A stretch of DNA of 64,000 bases from Medakamo hakoo (lineage: Eukaryota; Chlorophyta; Trebouxiophyceae; Coccomyxaceae), in NCBI GenBank assembly GCA_026636295.1, contig CP089460.1, forward strand, positions 186,001 through 250,000. The letters run 5' to 3'. The notes beneath the pieces are model-generated. The model worked only from the letters and a program-made list of their open reading frames with translations. It did not search any database and was not told where the DNA came from. Below are positions 52,699 through 61,107 of the stretch, one piece after another (positions within the stretch are counted from its first letter, which is position 1; each line of letters begins with the position of its first letter). Made by a program: the position numbers and the translations under genes.

Positions 52699-52916
52699 GA
52701 GGCGTGTTTTTGTTGGGAGGCGACGAAAAAAAAAAAAATTCGCAGGCAAAAAAACGAGTCAGTCATTCGGGTGTGTTTACACTCTATTTGTTCACACGCG
52801 CTTGGCGTCAGGACACCAGGCGGTCAATGCTTAATTCACGGCTTGGGCGGTGGGATGGGTGCCGTGTCGGGGGTAAACGACCGGTCTCCACCTCTCCCGC
52901 CTTTCGCACCCCACAC

Positions 52917-53649
52917 TCACACCGTCTTCTGGGCGGACGACGTGGCCGCCGCGGACGCTTCCCCGGACGTGTCCTGGGCGGGAGGGGGAGGGGGAGGCTG
53001 GGGTGCGGCCGGCTGCTGCACAGCGACGACGCCACCGCCGCCACCGCCGCCGCTGGTCGTCGCCGCGCCGACGGCCGCGCCGCCACTGCCACCTCCCGGG
53101 TTGGAGAAAAAGACCGTCCCGCCATTGCCCGTGCTGAAGGAAGAGACGCCCGCGCCGCCGGGGGCAGCAAACGCGGGCGCGGCAAAGCCGCTGCCGGCGC
53201 CGACGGCGATGCCGCCGGCCGACGCAAAGCCCGGGCCCGCCATCGCGGGGAAGGCGGCAAAGCCGGGGAAGCCGCCGCCGCCGCCGCCGCCGCCGAACAC
53301 GACCTGGTTGTTGCCATTGGAAGAAGAGGAGACGGCAGCCACACCGGATCCCGACCCGTCAGCAGGATAGGACGTGAAGACGACGCCACCGTTTTGGGCG
53401 GCGGCCAGGCCTGGAGGTGAGGGGGGGGGGGGGGATAAAAGGGGTGGGGTGGGGTTGGGGGGGGATGGTGGTGGCAGGTGAGGGAGGGTGGCGGCGCGGC
53501 CGGGGGGGCTCTGGCTTTTTTTTCGCTCGCGGAGGCACGCCCGGGGCTTTTGCCCTGCCCAGTCCGCGGACTTAACCATCAACTGCGAATGTCACACTCT
53601 CCACAAACGCACCTGCCATGCCCAGGACTAAGAAAGGGATGCGGACCAT
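52917..53649 (-). CDS. Secreted Gly/Ala/Val-rich protein
   Basis: Exons (minus) are 53649-53613 and 53410-52917, giving 176 residues (donor GTGCGT, phase-1 junction). The short first exon plus the first residues of exon 2 form the signal peptide (MVRIPFLVLGMAGLAAAQ). The mature chain is Gly-rich with scattered Phe and Val ([55 protein letters not shown]), then a Pro run and TSSAQKTV. It has no cysteine. Repeated VVF/GTVFF units hint at beta-rich self-association. No family match. A TATA box lies about 155 nt upstream on its strand. Confidence 0.6.
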
Positions 53650-53803
53650 TGGCGTTTTCAAAGGTGCACACAGGCGGGAGGAAAGGCGGTTGCGTTTGGG
53701 AGAGGAGTGGCGAGAGAGGTGCCGAGTGCCCGGGCGGAGGAGGGCGCGGATGACGGGAGGCAGAGAACAGAGGTCTGAAGACAGGTCTCGGAGGAGCGCA
53801 GGG

Positions 53804-53811
53804 TTTTTATA
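53804..53811 (-). promoter_or_regulatory. TATA box of the secreted Gly-rich gene
   Basis: TATAAAAA on the minus strand, about 155 nt before the ATG at 53649. Confidence 0.55.
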
Positions 53812-53974
53812 GTTTGCGTGTTTTCGCGGCCGGCGTAGGCCAGAAAAACAGCCGGCGAGAAGCTGGGGGTGGGTGTGGTGCGGCGGTGCACAGGTGGCAG
53901 CGCGGCAGCGCGCGCGCGCGCGCGACCTGCGCTCACCTTCCGTGCCCGCGCGGGTCCCTTTTCCCTCGCGCGCG

Positions 53975-53981
53975 TATAAAT
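53975..53981 (+). promoter_or_regulatory. TATA box of silk-like gene 2
   Basis: TATAAAT, 151 nt before the ATG at 54126. Confidence 0.55.
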
Positions 53982-54125
53982 TCTCGCGTCGCGTCCGGAC
54001 CACTGCCTCACAATCCAATTCTCTTTTGTGCCTGCAAAAGCCCTCCCTCCGCCCTCTGCCAGCGCGCGCGCCGCGCGGCACCCCGCACCCACCCTCCACC
54101 CACAACACAACACACACAACCAACC

Positions 54126-54762
54126 ATGCGCTCTGGCCTCACCGCCCTCTGCCTGGGCGTCGCCCTCGTGTCCGGCGGCGCTTTACCCGGCGCGTCCGCG
54201 GCCGTCGTCACTACAAACGGCGCGGGTGTTGCCACTGCCTTAGAAGCGCCCATCGGCGGATCGGGCGGGCCGCCGACCAAGTTCACCCGTGCGTTGTTGT
54301 GCGTGTGTTTTTAAAGGCCCGCGCGCGCGCGCGCGCACCTTCCTTCCTTCCCCTCTTGCCCCTCACACGCCCTCCCTCCCTCTCCTCTCCTGCCATTCCA
54401 CAGAAAACCGCAAGCTGATGAACTGGGGCTACCGGCCGTGGTGGGGAGGCGGCTGGGGTGGGTGGAACAACGGGTGGAACAATGGGTGGGGCGGCGGTGG
54501 GTGGGGCCAGCCCTCTGCATCGAGCGCGGCCGCGTCCGCCTCCAACTCGGGCAACGGCTACGGCGGTCCCTGGGGCGGCGGTGGCGGCGGTGCGAGCGCC
54601 GCCAGCTCTTCCGCCAGCTCCGGCGGCGGTGGCTGGGGAGGCGGCAGCTCGGCCGCCGCGGCGGCTGCGTCGGCGGGCGGCGCGAGCGCGAGTGCGGCGG
54701 CCGCGAGCGCGGGCGGCGGCGGGGCGTCGTCGGCCGCCGCCGCTGCCTCTGCCGGCAAGTGA
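54126..54762 (+). CDS. Secreted silk-like Trp/Gly/Ala-rich protein 2
   Basis: Exons are 54126-54288 and 54404-54762, giving 173 residues (donor GTGCGT, phase-1 junction completing a Gln codon). The signal peptide is clear (LTALCLGVALVSGGALPGAS, cleaved near ASA/AVV). After KFTQNRKLMNWGYRP comes the Trp/Gly block: PWWGGGWGGWNNGWNNGW, then GGGGWGQP. The rest is Ser/Ala/Gly (SSASSGGGGWGGGSSAAAAA) and ends AASAGK. It has the same order as the 44072 gene: signal, Trp/Gly block with GGWNNGW, then poly-Ala/Ser, so the two are probably paralogs despite one having an intron. Confidence 0.72.
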
Positions 54763-54881
54763 GGCATGTGTGCGTGTACTGAAAGAGAGCGAGAGCGAGG
54801 GAGCGAATGCATGACTTAACGGCGGGCGGGAGAGGGAGAGGGAGAGCATTAAGAGAGAGCGTGGGAGGAGCCTGAGGGCGT

Positions 54882-54901
54882 GGGGGGGGGGGGGGGGGGG
54901 G
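54882..54901. repeat. 20-nt G homopolymer
   Basis: Uninterrupted G-run just past the 3' end of silk-like gene 2 and before the convergent SET gene's stop. Confidence 0.9.
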
Positions 54902-54915
54902 TGCATTTTTTGTCA

Positions 54916-56820
54916 CTACCTGCTTTGCTGCACGCCTCCCGTCACGCGGCGCACAGCCGCCGCCACAGCCTCCCGCCCCCCGCCCCCGGCCGCCAGCCCC
55001 CCCGCCACCGCGTCCCAAAGAACCATCGACTGGTACGCGCCGGCGGTCAGGCACGCCAGCCTCGCCCGCCGCCACGCCGCCCGCCCCGCGCCGGGCGGCG
55101 CCGCCACGGTCGACGGGACGGGCTGCGTCCCTGCGGCGTCCGCCAGGCCCGCGTCCGCCAGGGCGGGGGCCAGGGGCGCGTACCGCCGCCCCAGCGCCGT
55201 CCACACGGCCGACGGCTCGCACACCCCGCTCGTGCAGCACCCGTCCGCGTCCTCCGCGCCCTCCGCGGCCCTGCCCAGCTCTTTCAGCGCGGGCAGCAGC
55301 GGCGGCGCGCCACGGCGGACCGCGAGCGCAAGGAGTTCGGCCGCGCGCGCGGCGACCGCGGCCCGGGCGGCGCCCGCGTCCCCGCCGGCCACCGCCGTGA
55401 GGGCCGCGACCGCGCGCCCGTCCGCCCGCCCGCCCGCCCACAGCCGCAGCCGGCCCGCTTCCGCGCGGACGTCCGGGTCGGGCGACGCCAGGCCGGCCCG
55501 TTCCGCCGGGCTGGCGGCAGCGGCCGCGGCGGCCGCGGCGGCCTCCACCCCGCCGCCGCCGCCGCCGCCGCCGCCCATCCACGCCACGGCGTCGGCCACG
55601 CCCTCCCACAGCGCCACGGACTCGGACGGGTTGCGCGGCGGGATGAAGCCGTAGCTCGCCAGGAAGTCGGCGTTGGGCCGCCCCGCCCCGTAGTCGAAGA
55701 GGACCTCTTCGCCCGGCGCCAGGTCGTGTGCCGCGGTCACGGCCAGCCGCCACCCGGCCGTCCCGCCGCCCGTGCCGCCGTGCCCCGGCGCGAGCTCCCA
55801 CTCCGCCGAGTGCGTGGGCGCTGACCGGCCCGCCAGCAGCAGTTCGGCTTCCCCGCCGGCGTGGTTGACCATGTCGAAGAGCGGGACGAGGCCGCGCACG
55901 ATCGTGGCGGCGGGCGGCGGCGCGTGGCCGTCGCCCGCCCCTCCACCCCCTCCACCCCCACCCCCACCAGCGACGGGCAGCCCGGCCGTCCGGCTCTGCA
56001 CCACGCTCCTCGCCCAGCTCCACGCCGCCGCGTCGGTGCCGGGGGGTGCCAGGCCTGCGGCTTGCACGGCTTCCCATTCGGACTGCAGCGCTGCCGGCCC
56101 AGCCGCGAGGGCGGCGCGCGCGGCGGGGCAGGGCAGGAGGGCGGACGCCGCGACCAAGAGCGGGCCGGCGGTCGCGGAAAAGGCGCAGCCGACGTCCGAG
56201 GGAAGCACGCGCAGCCAGGGCGCCCAGGGAGAGGCCTGGCCGGCGGCGGCTTCCCTAAGCAGTCGCAGCGCCAGCCGCGCCGCCCAGCCCAGGCCGCCGC
56301 GCCCGCCGCCGGCGGCGGCGTGCCCGCCGCCCTCTAGGGCGCCCTCGTCCAGTAGCGCCAATTTCAGCGGGACCGTCAGCACCGGCGTGCCCGCGGCCAC
56401 GTCCGTGGCAGCGAGGACGCCGCGCTCAGCGGGCGTGGCGTACATGCCGGCCGTGGGGCGGGGGCCGTCCAGGCCGGTCACGCCTGTGTGGTGTGTGTGT
56501 AGGGAAGGGGGTCGTGCAGCCGTGCCGCGCGCTGAGCTGGCCGGGGGCCCTGGCCACACGCCCACGCCACCCACGCCCCGCCGCTCCGCCAATGCGCATT
56601 GGGCACCAGTCACTTATTGCCGCTCACCATTGGCCGTCAGCCACCCTAAAAAATCCTGGAGCGCGTCCTCATCGTCCAACTCGGCGGTGGCGGCGCCGCC
56701 GAGCGGCGGGCGCGACGCGTCAATTGGCACCAACCGCGCAAGCGGGCGCGGCGTCCTCGCCCGGCGCGACACGCTGTTCGGCGCGCAGGAGGGGTGTGCC
56801 CGCCCCCGCGCGACGCGCAT
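54916..56820 (-). CDS. SET-domain protein methyltransferase (LSMT/SETD3 family)
   Basis: Exons (minus) are 56820-56628 and 56483-54916, giving 586 residues (donor GTGAGC, phase-1 junction). The N-terminus (RARTPRPLARLVPIDASRPP) could be a transit peptide, as in plastid LSMT enzymes. It is followed by DEDALQDFLGWLTANG. The split SET domain shows AERGVLAATDVAAGTPVLTV with VPLKLALL. Then come APWLRVLPSDVG, LVPLFDMVNHAG, the SAM-pocket Asn-His, and the catalytic Tyr region EEVLFDYGAGRPNADFLASY with GFIPPRNPSE. The C-terminal half is the helical substrate-binding domain. Plant members methylate Rubisco large subunit or fructose-bisphosphate aldolase; animal SETD3 methylates actin. The substrate here is unknown. 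Confidence 0.75.
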
Positions 56821-57005
56821 TGTGGCGTGGGAGTGCGGTGCGAGGATTGAGAAACGCGGGAATGGAAAAAAACACGCTCGTCCGCGTCTTCACACACGAG
56901 GGGCGCGATGAAGGCGGACCATGGCCACGCATTTTGTGCACTGTACCCACCCTTCATCCTCACTCATGCACTCTCTCTCTCCCCATCTTTCCCTCTCCCA
57001 AACAG

Positions 57006-57328
57006 GTCACGACCGAGGACGCCTTCCACTCCCACATCGGGTCCGTTGACGTCGTCGTCGCCGACTTCATGGCCCGCTGCTGCCGCAAATGCCTGTACAT
57101 CAAACCCAAACTAAATTCCCCGCTGTCCCGCTCGCGTTCATCAACGTCAACGCCGTCCCGTCCGCGGTCGTGTCCGGGGCGGGCGTGACGAAAATGCCGA
57201 CGATCGTGGTGTACGTGAAAGGCGAGGTGGTCGGGTCGTGCGTGGCGGGGGGAAAGCGCGCGTCGTCCGCCGTGCTGAAGGTGGAGGCAGATGGTTCAAG
57301 GATGCGGTCGAAGACACGTCCCCTCTAG
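57006..57328 (+). pseudogene. WCRKC-type thioredoxin, broken C-terminal part
   Basis: The sequence after an acceptor at 57005 reads VTTEDAFHSHIGSVDVVVAD and FMARCCRKCLYIKPKLN, clearly the plastid WCRKC thioredoxin family, where the usual Trp of the redox motif is Cys. About a dozen residues of the fold are then missing. The continuation AFINVNAVPSAVVSGAGVTK with MPTIVVYVKGEVVGS is in another reading frame. It resumes about 20 nt later and stops at 57328. No upstream exon with a transit peptide is visible. A real intron could only explain this if very short, so I read it as a decayed copy of a host gene. It shares 97-99 nt with the fragment at 60620. Confidence 0.65.
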
Positions 57329-57492
57329 TAATGAAATGGGTTCTTCCTGTGTCAGAGGGCGACGCCCTTTCCCGAGGGGAGAGCGGCGCCACACGCTGCT
57401 CGTCGCAAAAAAAATGGTGTGTTGTTGTGCGGGGACTGACTTGTGTGCGCGCCCAAAAGCAGAGGGGGGTGCGCGGGGCCGCGTTGTCGCAT

Positions 57493-58635
57493 TCAGCCCC
57501 ACACAGCCAGCACGGCCGCCAGAGCCAGGCCGACGACCAGGCTGGCCCCAAACAGGGCGTGCGCGGCCACCCGGAGGGCCCTGGTCGGCGGCGGGCCGCC
57601 CGCCGGCCCGGCCTGCGCGGGGGCGCCGCCCGGGCCACAGGCCAGCAAGTCGGCCAGGCCCACGTGCAGCAGCAGCCCCGCCGCGACCGCGTCCGCCGCG
57701 CCCGTGACGGCCAGCCAGGCGCGGCCGCCGTGGCCATCGCTCCAGCGGGTTGCCAGGCCGGCGACAGCGCCGGCCGGGGCGGAAAGGGCCATGACGGCGG
57801 CCGCCGCAGCCACGCCGCGCCGGCCGAGGCTGGAGTCGGCCAGGCACGCCCCGACGGCCGCGCCTTCCAGCAGCTGGTGCACGGCGAACGCGGCCAGCAG
57901 GGGCAGGGCGTCGCACCCGGTGCGGGAGCTGCCCAGCGCGAAGCCGACGACCAGGGAGTGCAGGCCGATGCCGACCTCCAGGACGGTGATGGCCGCGGCG
58001 TGGAAGGTCGGGGGCGAGGAGTCGTGGCTGCCGTGGCCGTGCGACCGCAGGCTGGCAACGGTGAGGGGCGGGGCGGCGGCGGGGGCGGCCGCCAGCGCTG
58101 CCGCCCCGGCTTCTGCGGCGGCGGCGGCGTCAGGCACGTGCGCGCTGTCGGGGCGGTCACCTGCGTCCGGGTGGGGAGGGGGCGCCTTCGCCTTCGCCCC
58201 GCCGGGGTGCGCGGCGGCTGCCCGCCACACGCCAGGCTGAGGCCCCGCCGCGCCCGCCCGTCCCATCACCTCGACTAGTACGCCCTCCAACAGCGAGGAC
58301 GCGGCCGCGGCCGCCGCAACGATCAGGAACGCCCAGGGATAGTCGCCGCCCACCAAACCGGCGCAGCCCAGGGCGGCCGCCGCCTCGGGCAGGCAGTGCA
58401 GGAGGGCGATACCCAGGACGGTGCCCGCGCCCAGCGCGCGGAGGGCCGAACAGATCGCGGAAGAGTGCGGGGCCGACCGCCTGCGCCTGTGCAGCACGTA
58501 GGGGATTGCCAGCCCAGCCAGACTCGCCAGCAGCAGCACGGGCGGCCCGATCCCGCTGACCGCCGCGGACGCGGTGGCAGACATCAAGCACACTCCATCA
58601 TCGGCGTGGTCGCAGTGAGCGCCGGCGTCCACCAT
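57493..58635 (-). CDS. ZIP-family metal transporter
   Basis: A single exon of 380 residues. It starts with a metal-binding-like head (MVDAGAHCDHADDGVC). Helices follow: GPPVLLLASLAGLAIPYVLH, ALGAGTVLGIALLHCLPEAA and YPWAFLIVAAAAAASSLLEG. The variable loop between helices 3 and 4 contains HGHGSHD, a typical His-rich zinc-binding stretch. Helix 4 carries the signature ITVLEVGIGLHSLVVGFALG and helix 5 AVHQLLEGAAVGACL, with the His/Glu metal site. Three more helices end the protein. ZIP proteins import zinc or iron into the cytosol. It is head-to-head with the COG0523 GTPase gene, 143 bp apart. Confidence 0.85.
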   Translation of the reverse strand: MVDAGAHCDHADDGVCLMSATASAAVSGIGPPVLLLASLAGLAIPYVLHRRRRSAPHSSAICSALRALGAGTVLGIALLHCLPEAAAALGCAGLVGGDYPWAFLIVAAAAAASSLLEGVLVEVMGRAGAAGPQPGVWRAAAAHPGGAKAKAPPPHPDAGDRPDSAHVPDAAAAAEAGAAALAAAPAAAPPLTVASLRSHGHGSHDSSPPTFHAAAITVLEVGIGLHSLVVGFALGSSRTGCDALPLLAAFAVHQLLEGAAVGACLADSSLGRRGVAAAAAVMALSAPAGAVAGLATRWSDGHGGRAWLAVTGAADAVAAGLLLHVGLADLLACGPGGAPAQAGPAGGPPPTRALRVAAHALFGASLVVGLALAAVLAVWG

Positions 58636-58778
58636 CTTCGGTTGTGGGGCGGGAAGGCGGGCAGGAGAAAACAAAAACAAAAAAAGGTGTGTTGAGCGCA
58701 CGCGCTTCGTGTAACCGCGCATTCAACCTTTTTTTCATCCGTCCGCCCTGCACCCCATCCCACCCCCCCAAAACAGCC

Positions 58779-60070
58779 ATGGCGCCCGGCACCCGGTCCA
58801 CCCACGACCCCCGCATCCCCGTTACCATCCTGACCGGCTTCTTGGGAGCCGGCAAGACGACCCTGCTGAACCGGGTCCTGCGCGAGGCGCACGGCGCGCG
58901 GCTGGCCGTGATCGAGAATGAGTTTGGGGAGGTCGGGGTCGACGACGCCCTCGTCGCGGCCCGCATGGACACGGACGAGGCCGAGTTGGTGGAAGTGCTG
59001 AACGGGTGCGAGGGGGGGAGGGGGGGGGAGGGAAGGGGGAGAGTGGGTGTTGGCCAACCGGCGTGTGTTGGGCCTCACGCCGTGAGAGGACCGGTACATG
59101 CGCATCCCACAAGCGCTTTATGCAATTGCGCTTTGCTGACACCTACACGGATGGAGAAAAAAAAGATTTTTTTTTTCCATCTCTCTTCTTCGCACACTCA
59201 CCGAACTTGCACTCACAACAACACAGCTGCATCTGCTGCACCGTCCGCGGTGACCTAGTCCGCGCCCTGCACAAGCTTTTGGACCGGGTGCGGGCGGGCG
59301 GCCCCCCGCTGGACGGCGTCATCATCGAAACGACTGGCCTGGCGGACCCAGCGCCTGTCGCGCAGTCCGTCCTGGTCGACGCCCGGTGCTCGGACGAAAT
59401 GGTGCTGGATGCCATCGTGACGCTGGTGGACGCCAAGCACGTGGTGGCCCACCTGGACGACACCGGCCGCACCCAGGGCGCGGAGAACGAGGCGGCCGAA
59501 CAGATTGCTTTCGCCGACCGCTTGATCCTCAACAAGCTCGACCTGGTGCAGCCGGCCGAGCTGGAGACCGTGCGGGCCCGCGTGCGCGCCATCAACGGCC
59601 ACGCCCCCCTCCTGGAGGCGGTGCGGGCGGACGTGCCCATCTCCCAGCTGCTGGGCGTGCGCGCGTTTGACCCGGCCCGCATCCTGGCGTCGGAGCCCGG
59701 CTTCCTGGACGTCGAGGACGTGATGGCCGCGGCGCCGGACCACATCCACGACGCGACCGTCACCTCGGTCGGCATTGAGGCCGAGGGCAGCGCGGACGAG
59801 GGCCGCCTCAACGCCTGGCTGTCCCGCTTGCTGCAGGAAAAGGGTGCCGACCTGTTCCGGTCCAAGGGCGTGCTGGCCATCAAGGGGTCTGACGCGCGCT
59901 ACGTCTTCCAAGGGGTTCACATGCTGCTCCAGATCGGGTCGTCGGGCGAGACTGAGGGCGCGGGTGGCTGGGCGCCGGGCGAGCGGCGGGTCAACCGTCT
60001 GGTTTTCATCGGGCGCAACCTGGACCGGGAGGCGCTGACTGCCTCGTTCAAGGCGTGCCTGGTCGCTTGA
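58779..60070 (+). CDS. ZNG1: COG0523/ZNG1-type GTPase metallochaperone
   Basis: Exons are 58779-59005 and 59227-60070, giving 356 residues; the donor is GTGCGA. The intron splits the Gly just before the zinc motif: VEVLNG joins CICCTVRGDL (the CXCC motif). The P-loop is ILTGFLGAGKTTLLNR, followed by VIENEFGEVGVDD. Switch II is VIIETTGLADPAPVAQ and the guanine motif LNKLDLVQ. The C-terminal CobW domain is seen in LFRSKGVLAIKGSDARYVFQ and RVNRLVFIGRNLD. In animals and yeast ZNG1 delivers zinc to methionine aminopeptidase 1; related COG0523 proteins serve metal homeostasis. The N-terminal Cys motif of animal ZNG1 is not visible. Its divergent neighbour is a ZIP transporter. Confidence 0.88.
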
Positions 60071-60619
60071 ACCGGGAGGGTGGAACGCAAAGAAAAAACA
60101 AGCATTTTGTTGAATCATTTTTACAGGCGTGCGTGCGCACGAGGGAGCGAAGCGTTGAGAGTGCGGGCGATTGGGCGATCGGGCGTGGAAACGAGACGGA
60201 GCTTCCTTCTCAAGGACGGACTGGGAGGGGACCGAGGGGGAGAGAGACGGTGGGACGCTACCACTTTTCTTTCCCCAACCTTTTCATGAGAGAAGCCCCC
60301 ACCGCGCGCTTGCGTACCAAAAGAATTCTTTTAAATCATAATTCTTTTTGTAATATTTTCTTTTCTCTTCTGAGAAGGAAAGCAGGGGCGCGCACTCGTC
60401 CCCTATCCATTGTCTGTGTGACCCACACCTTCAGGGTCGTCGATGTACGTGTGGGCAGCTCGGCAGCCAGCGCTTCGTTCGTCACAGGGGGCAGCGTGCG
60501 CCGTGTGCAGCAGCTCGGACCCAGGACCCCGGCGATGCCGCCCTGGGCAAGGGCGAGCCGGACGAAAACTTTGTGCGTTGCAAAACTTTTAGTTTTGCTG
60601 CGGCTTTTTTTTCCACCAT

Positions 60620-60716
60620 CATGCACTCTCTCTCTCCATCTTTCCGTCTCCCAAAAAGGTCACGACCGAGGACGCCTTCCACTCCCACATCGGGTCCGCT
60701 GACGTCGTCGTCGCCG
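60620..60716 (+). pseudogene. Thioredoxin intron-exon fragment, near-identical to 56965-57063
   Basis: About 97 nt match the intron end and exon start of the thioredoxin at 56965-57063 with three substitutions and a two-base gap. The match ends abruptly just after GADVVVAG-type coding. The intron end here reads AAAAAG instead of AAACAG. Upstream, an exon-like stretch DAALGKGEPDENF ends at a GTGCGT donor in the right phase to join VTTEDAFHSHIGS, so this copy seems to keep an N-terminal exon that the other copy lacks. Confidence 0.6.
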
Positions 60717-60983
60717 GGCGCGGAAGCGGATGGCGTGCGGGGCCTGGTCGCGTCGCTCGGATGTTTATCATTGTAAACATTTCAGATAAAGTCGGTCCCT
60801 GCTGAGACCTTTTCTGGACGCGGGCGGCACGCGGCGTGCCCGGGGAAGACGTTGAGGAGGACCGACTAGGGGACGATGACGACGCGTGAAATGTTTTCGA
60901 AGTGTTTGGTGGTGTCGAAGTGTTCTTGACACACCCTCCCTCTCTCCAACCCCGCCCGAACGGGGCGGGATGGGGAGACACCC

Positions 60984-60984
<1 letters not shown>

Positions 60985-61035
<51 letters not shown>

Positions 61036-61062
61036 CGCACACACACACACGCACACACACAC
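60985..61062. repeat. (AC)n microsatellite
   Basis: About 22 pure AC units, then interrupted AC/GC units. It lies 46 nt beyond the V-ATPase stop codon. Confidence 0.95.
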
Positions 61063-61107
61063 TCACCCACCCCCACGCTCCCCTCACCCCCCACAACACT
61101 CCCACCC

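Larger units (their letters stand above)
53650..54125. promoter_or_regulatory. Divergent upstream region with two opposed TATA boxes
   Basis: 476 bp between two secreted-protein genes. A TATA element serves each side (53804-53811 minus, 53975-53981 plus), and a (GC)n run lies at 53910-53924. No gene is seen. Confidence 0.6.
60071..61107. other. Intergenic region with thioredoxin fragment and microsatellite
   Basis: 1037 bp between the ends of ZNG1 and the V-ATPase gene, with no intact gene. 60071-60420 holds GA-rich and AT-rich sequence with a TGTAA at 60350. An exon-like stretch (60490-60572) precedes a GTGCGT at 60573. Then come the thioredoxin copy, AT-rich sequence and the AC repeat. Confidence 0.5.

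Noticed and set aside
60985-61062. Long His/Thr- or Cys/Val-repeat open frames
   Set aside because: Product of the AC microsatellite, not coding.
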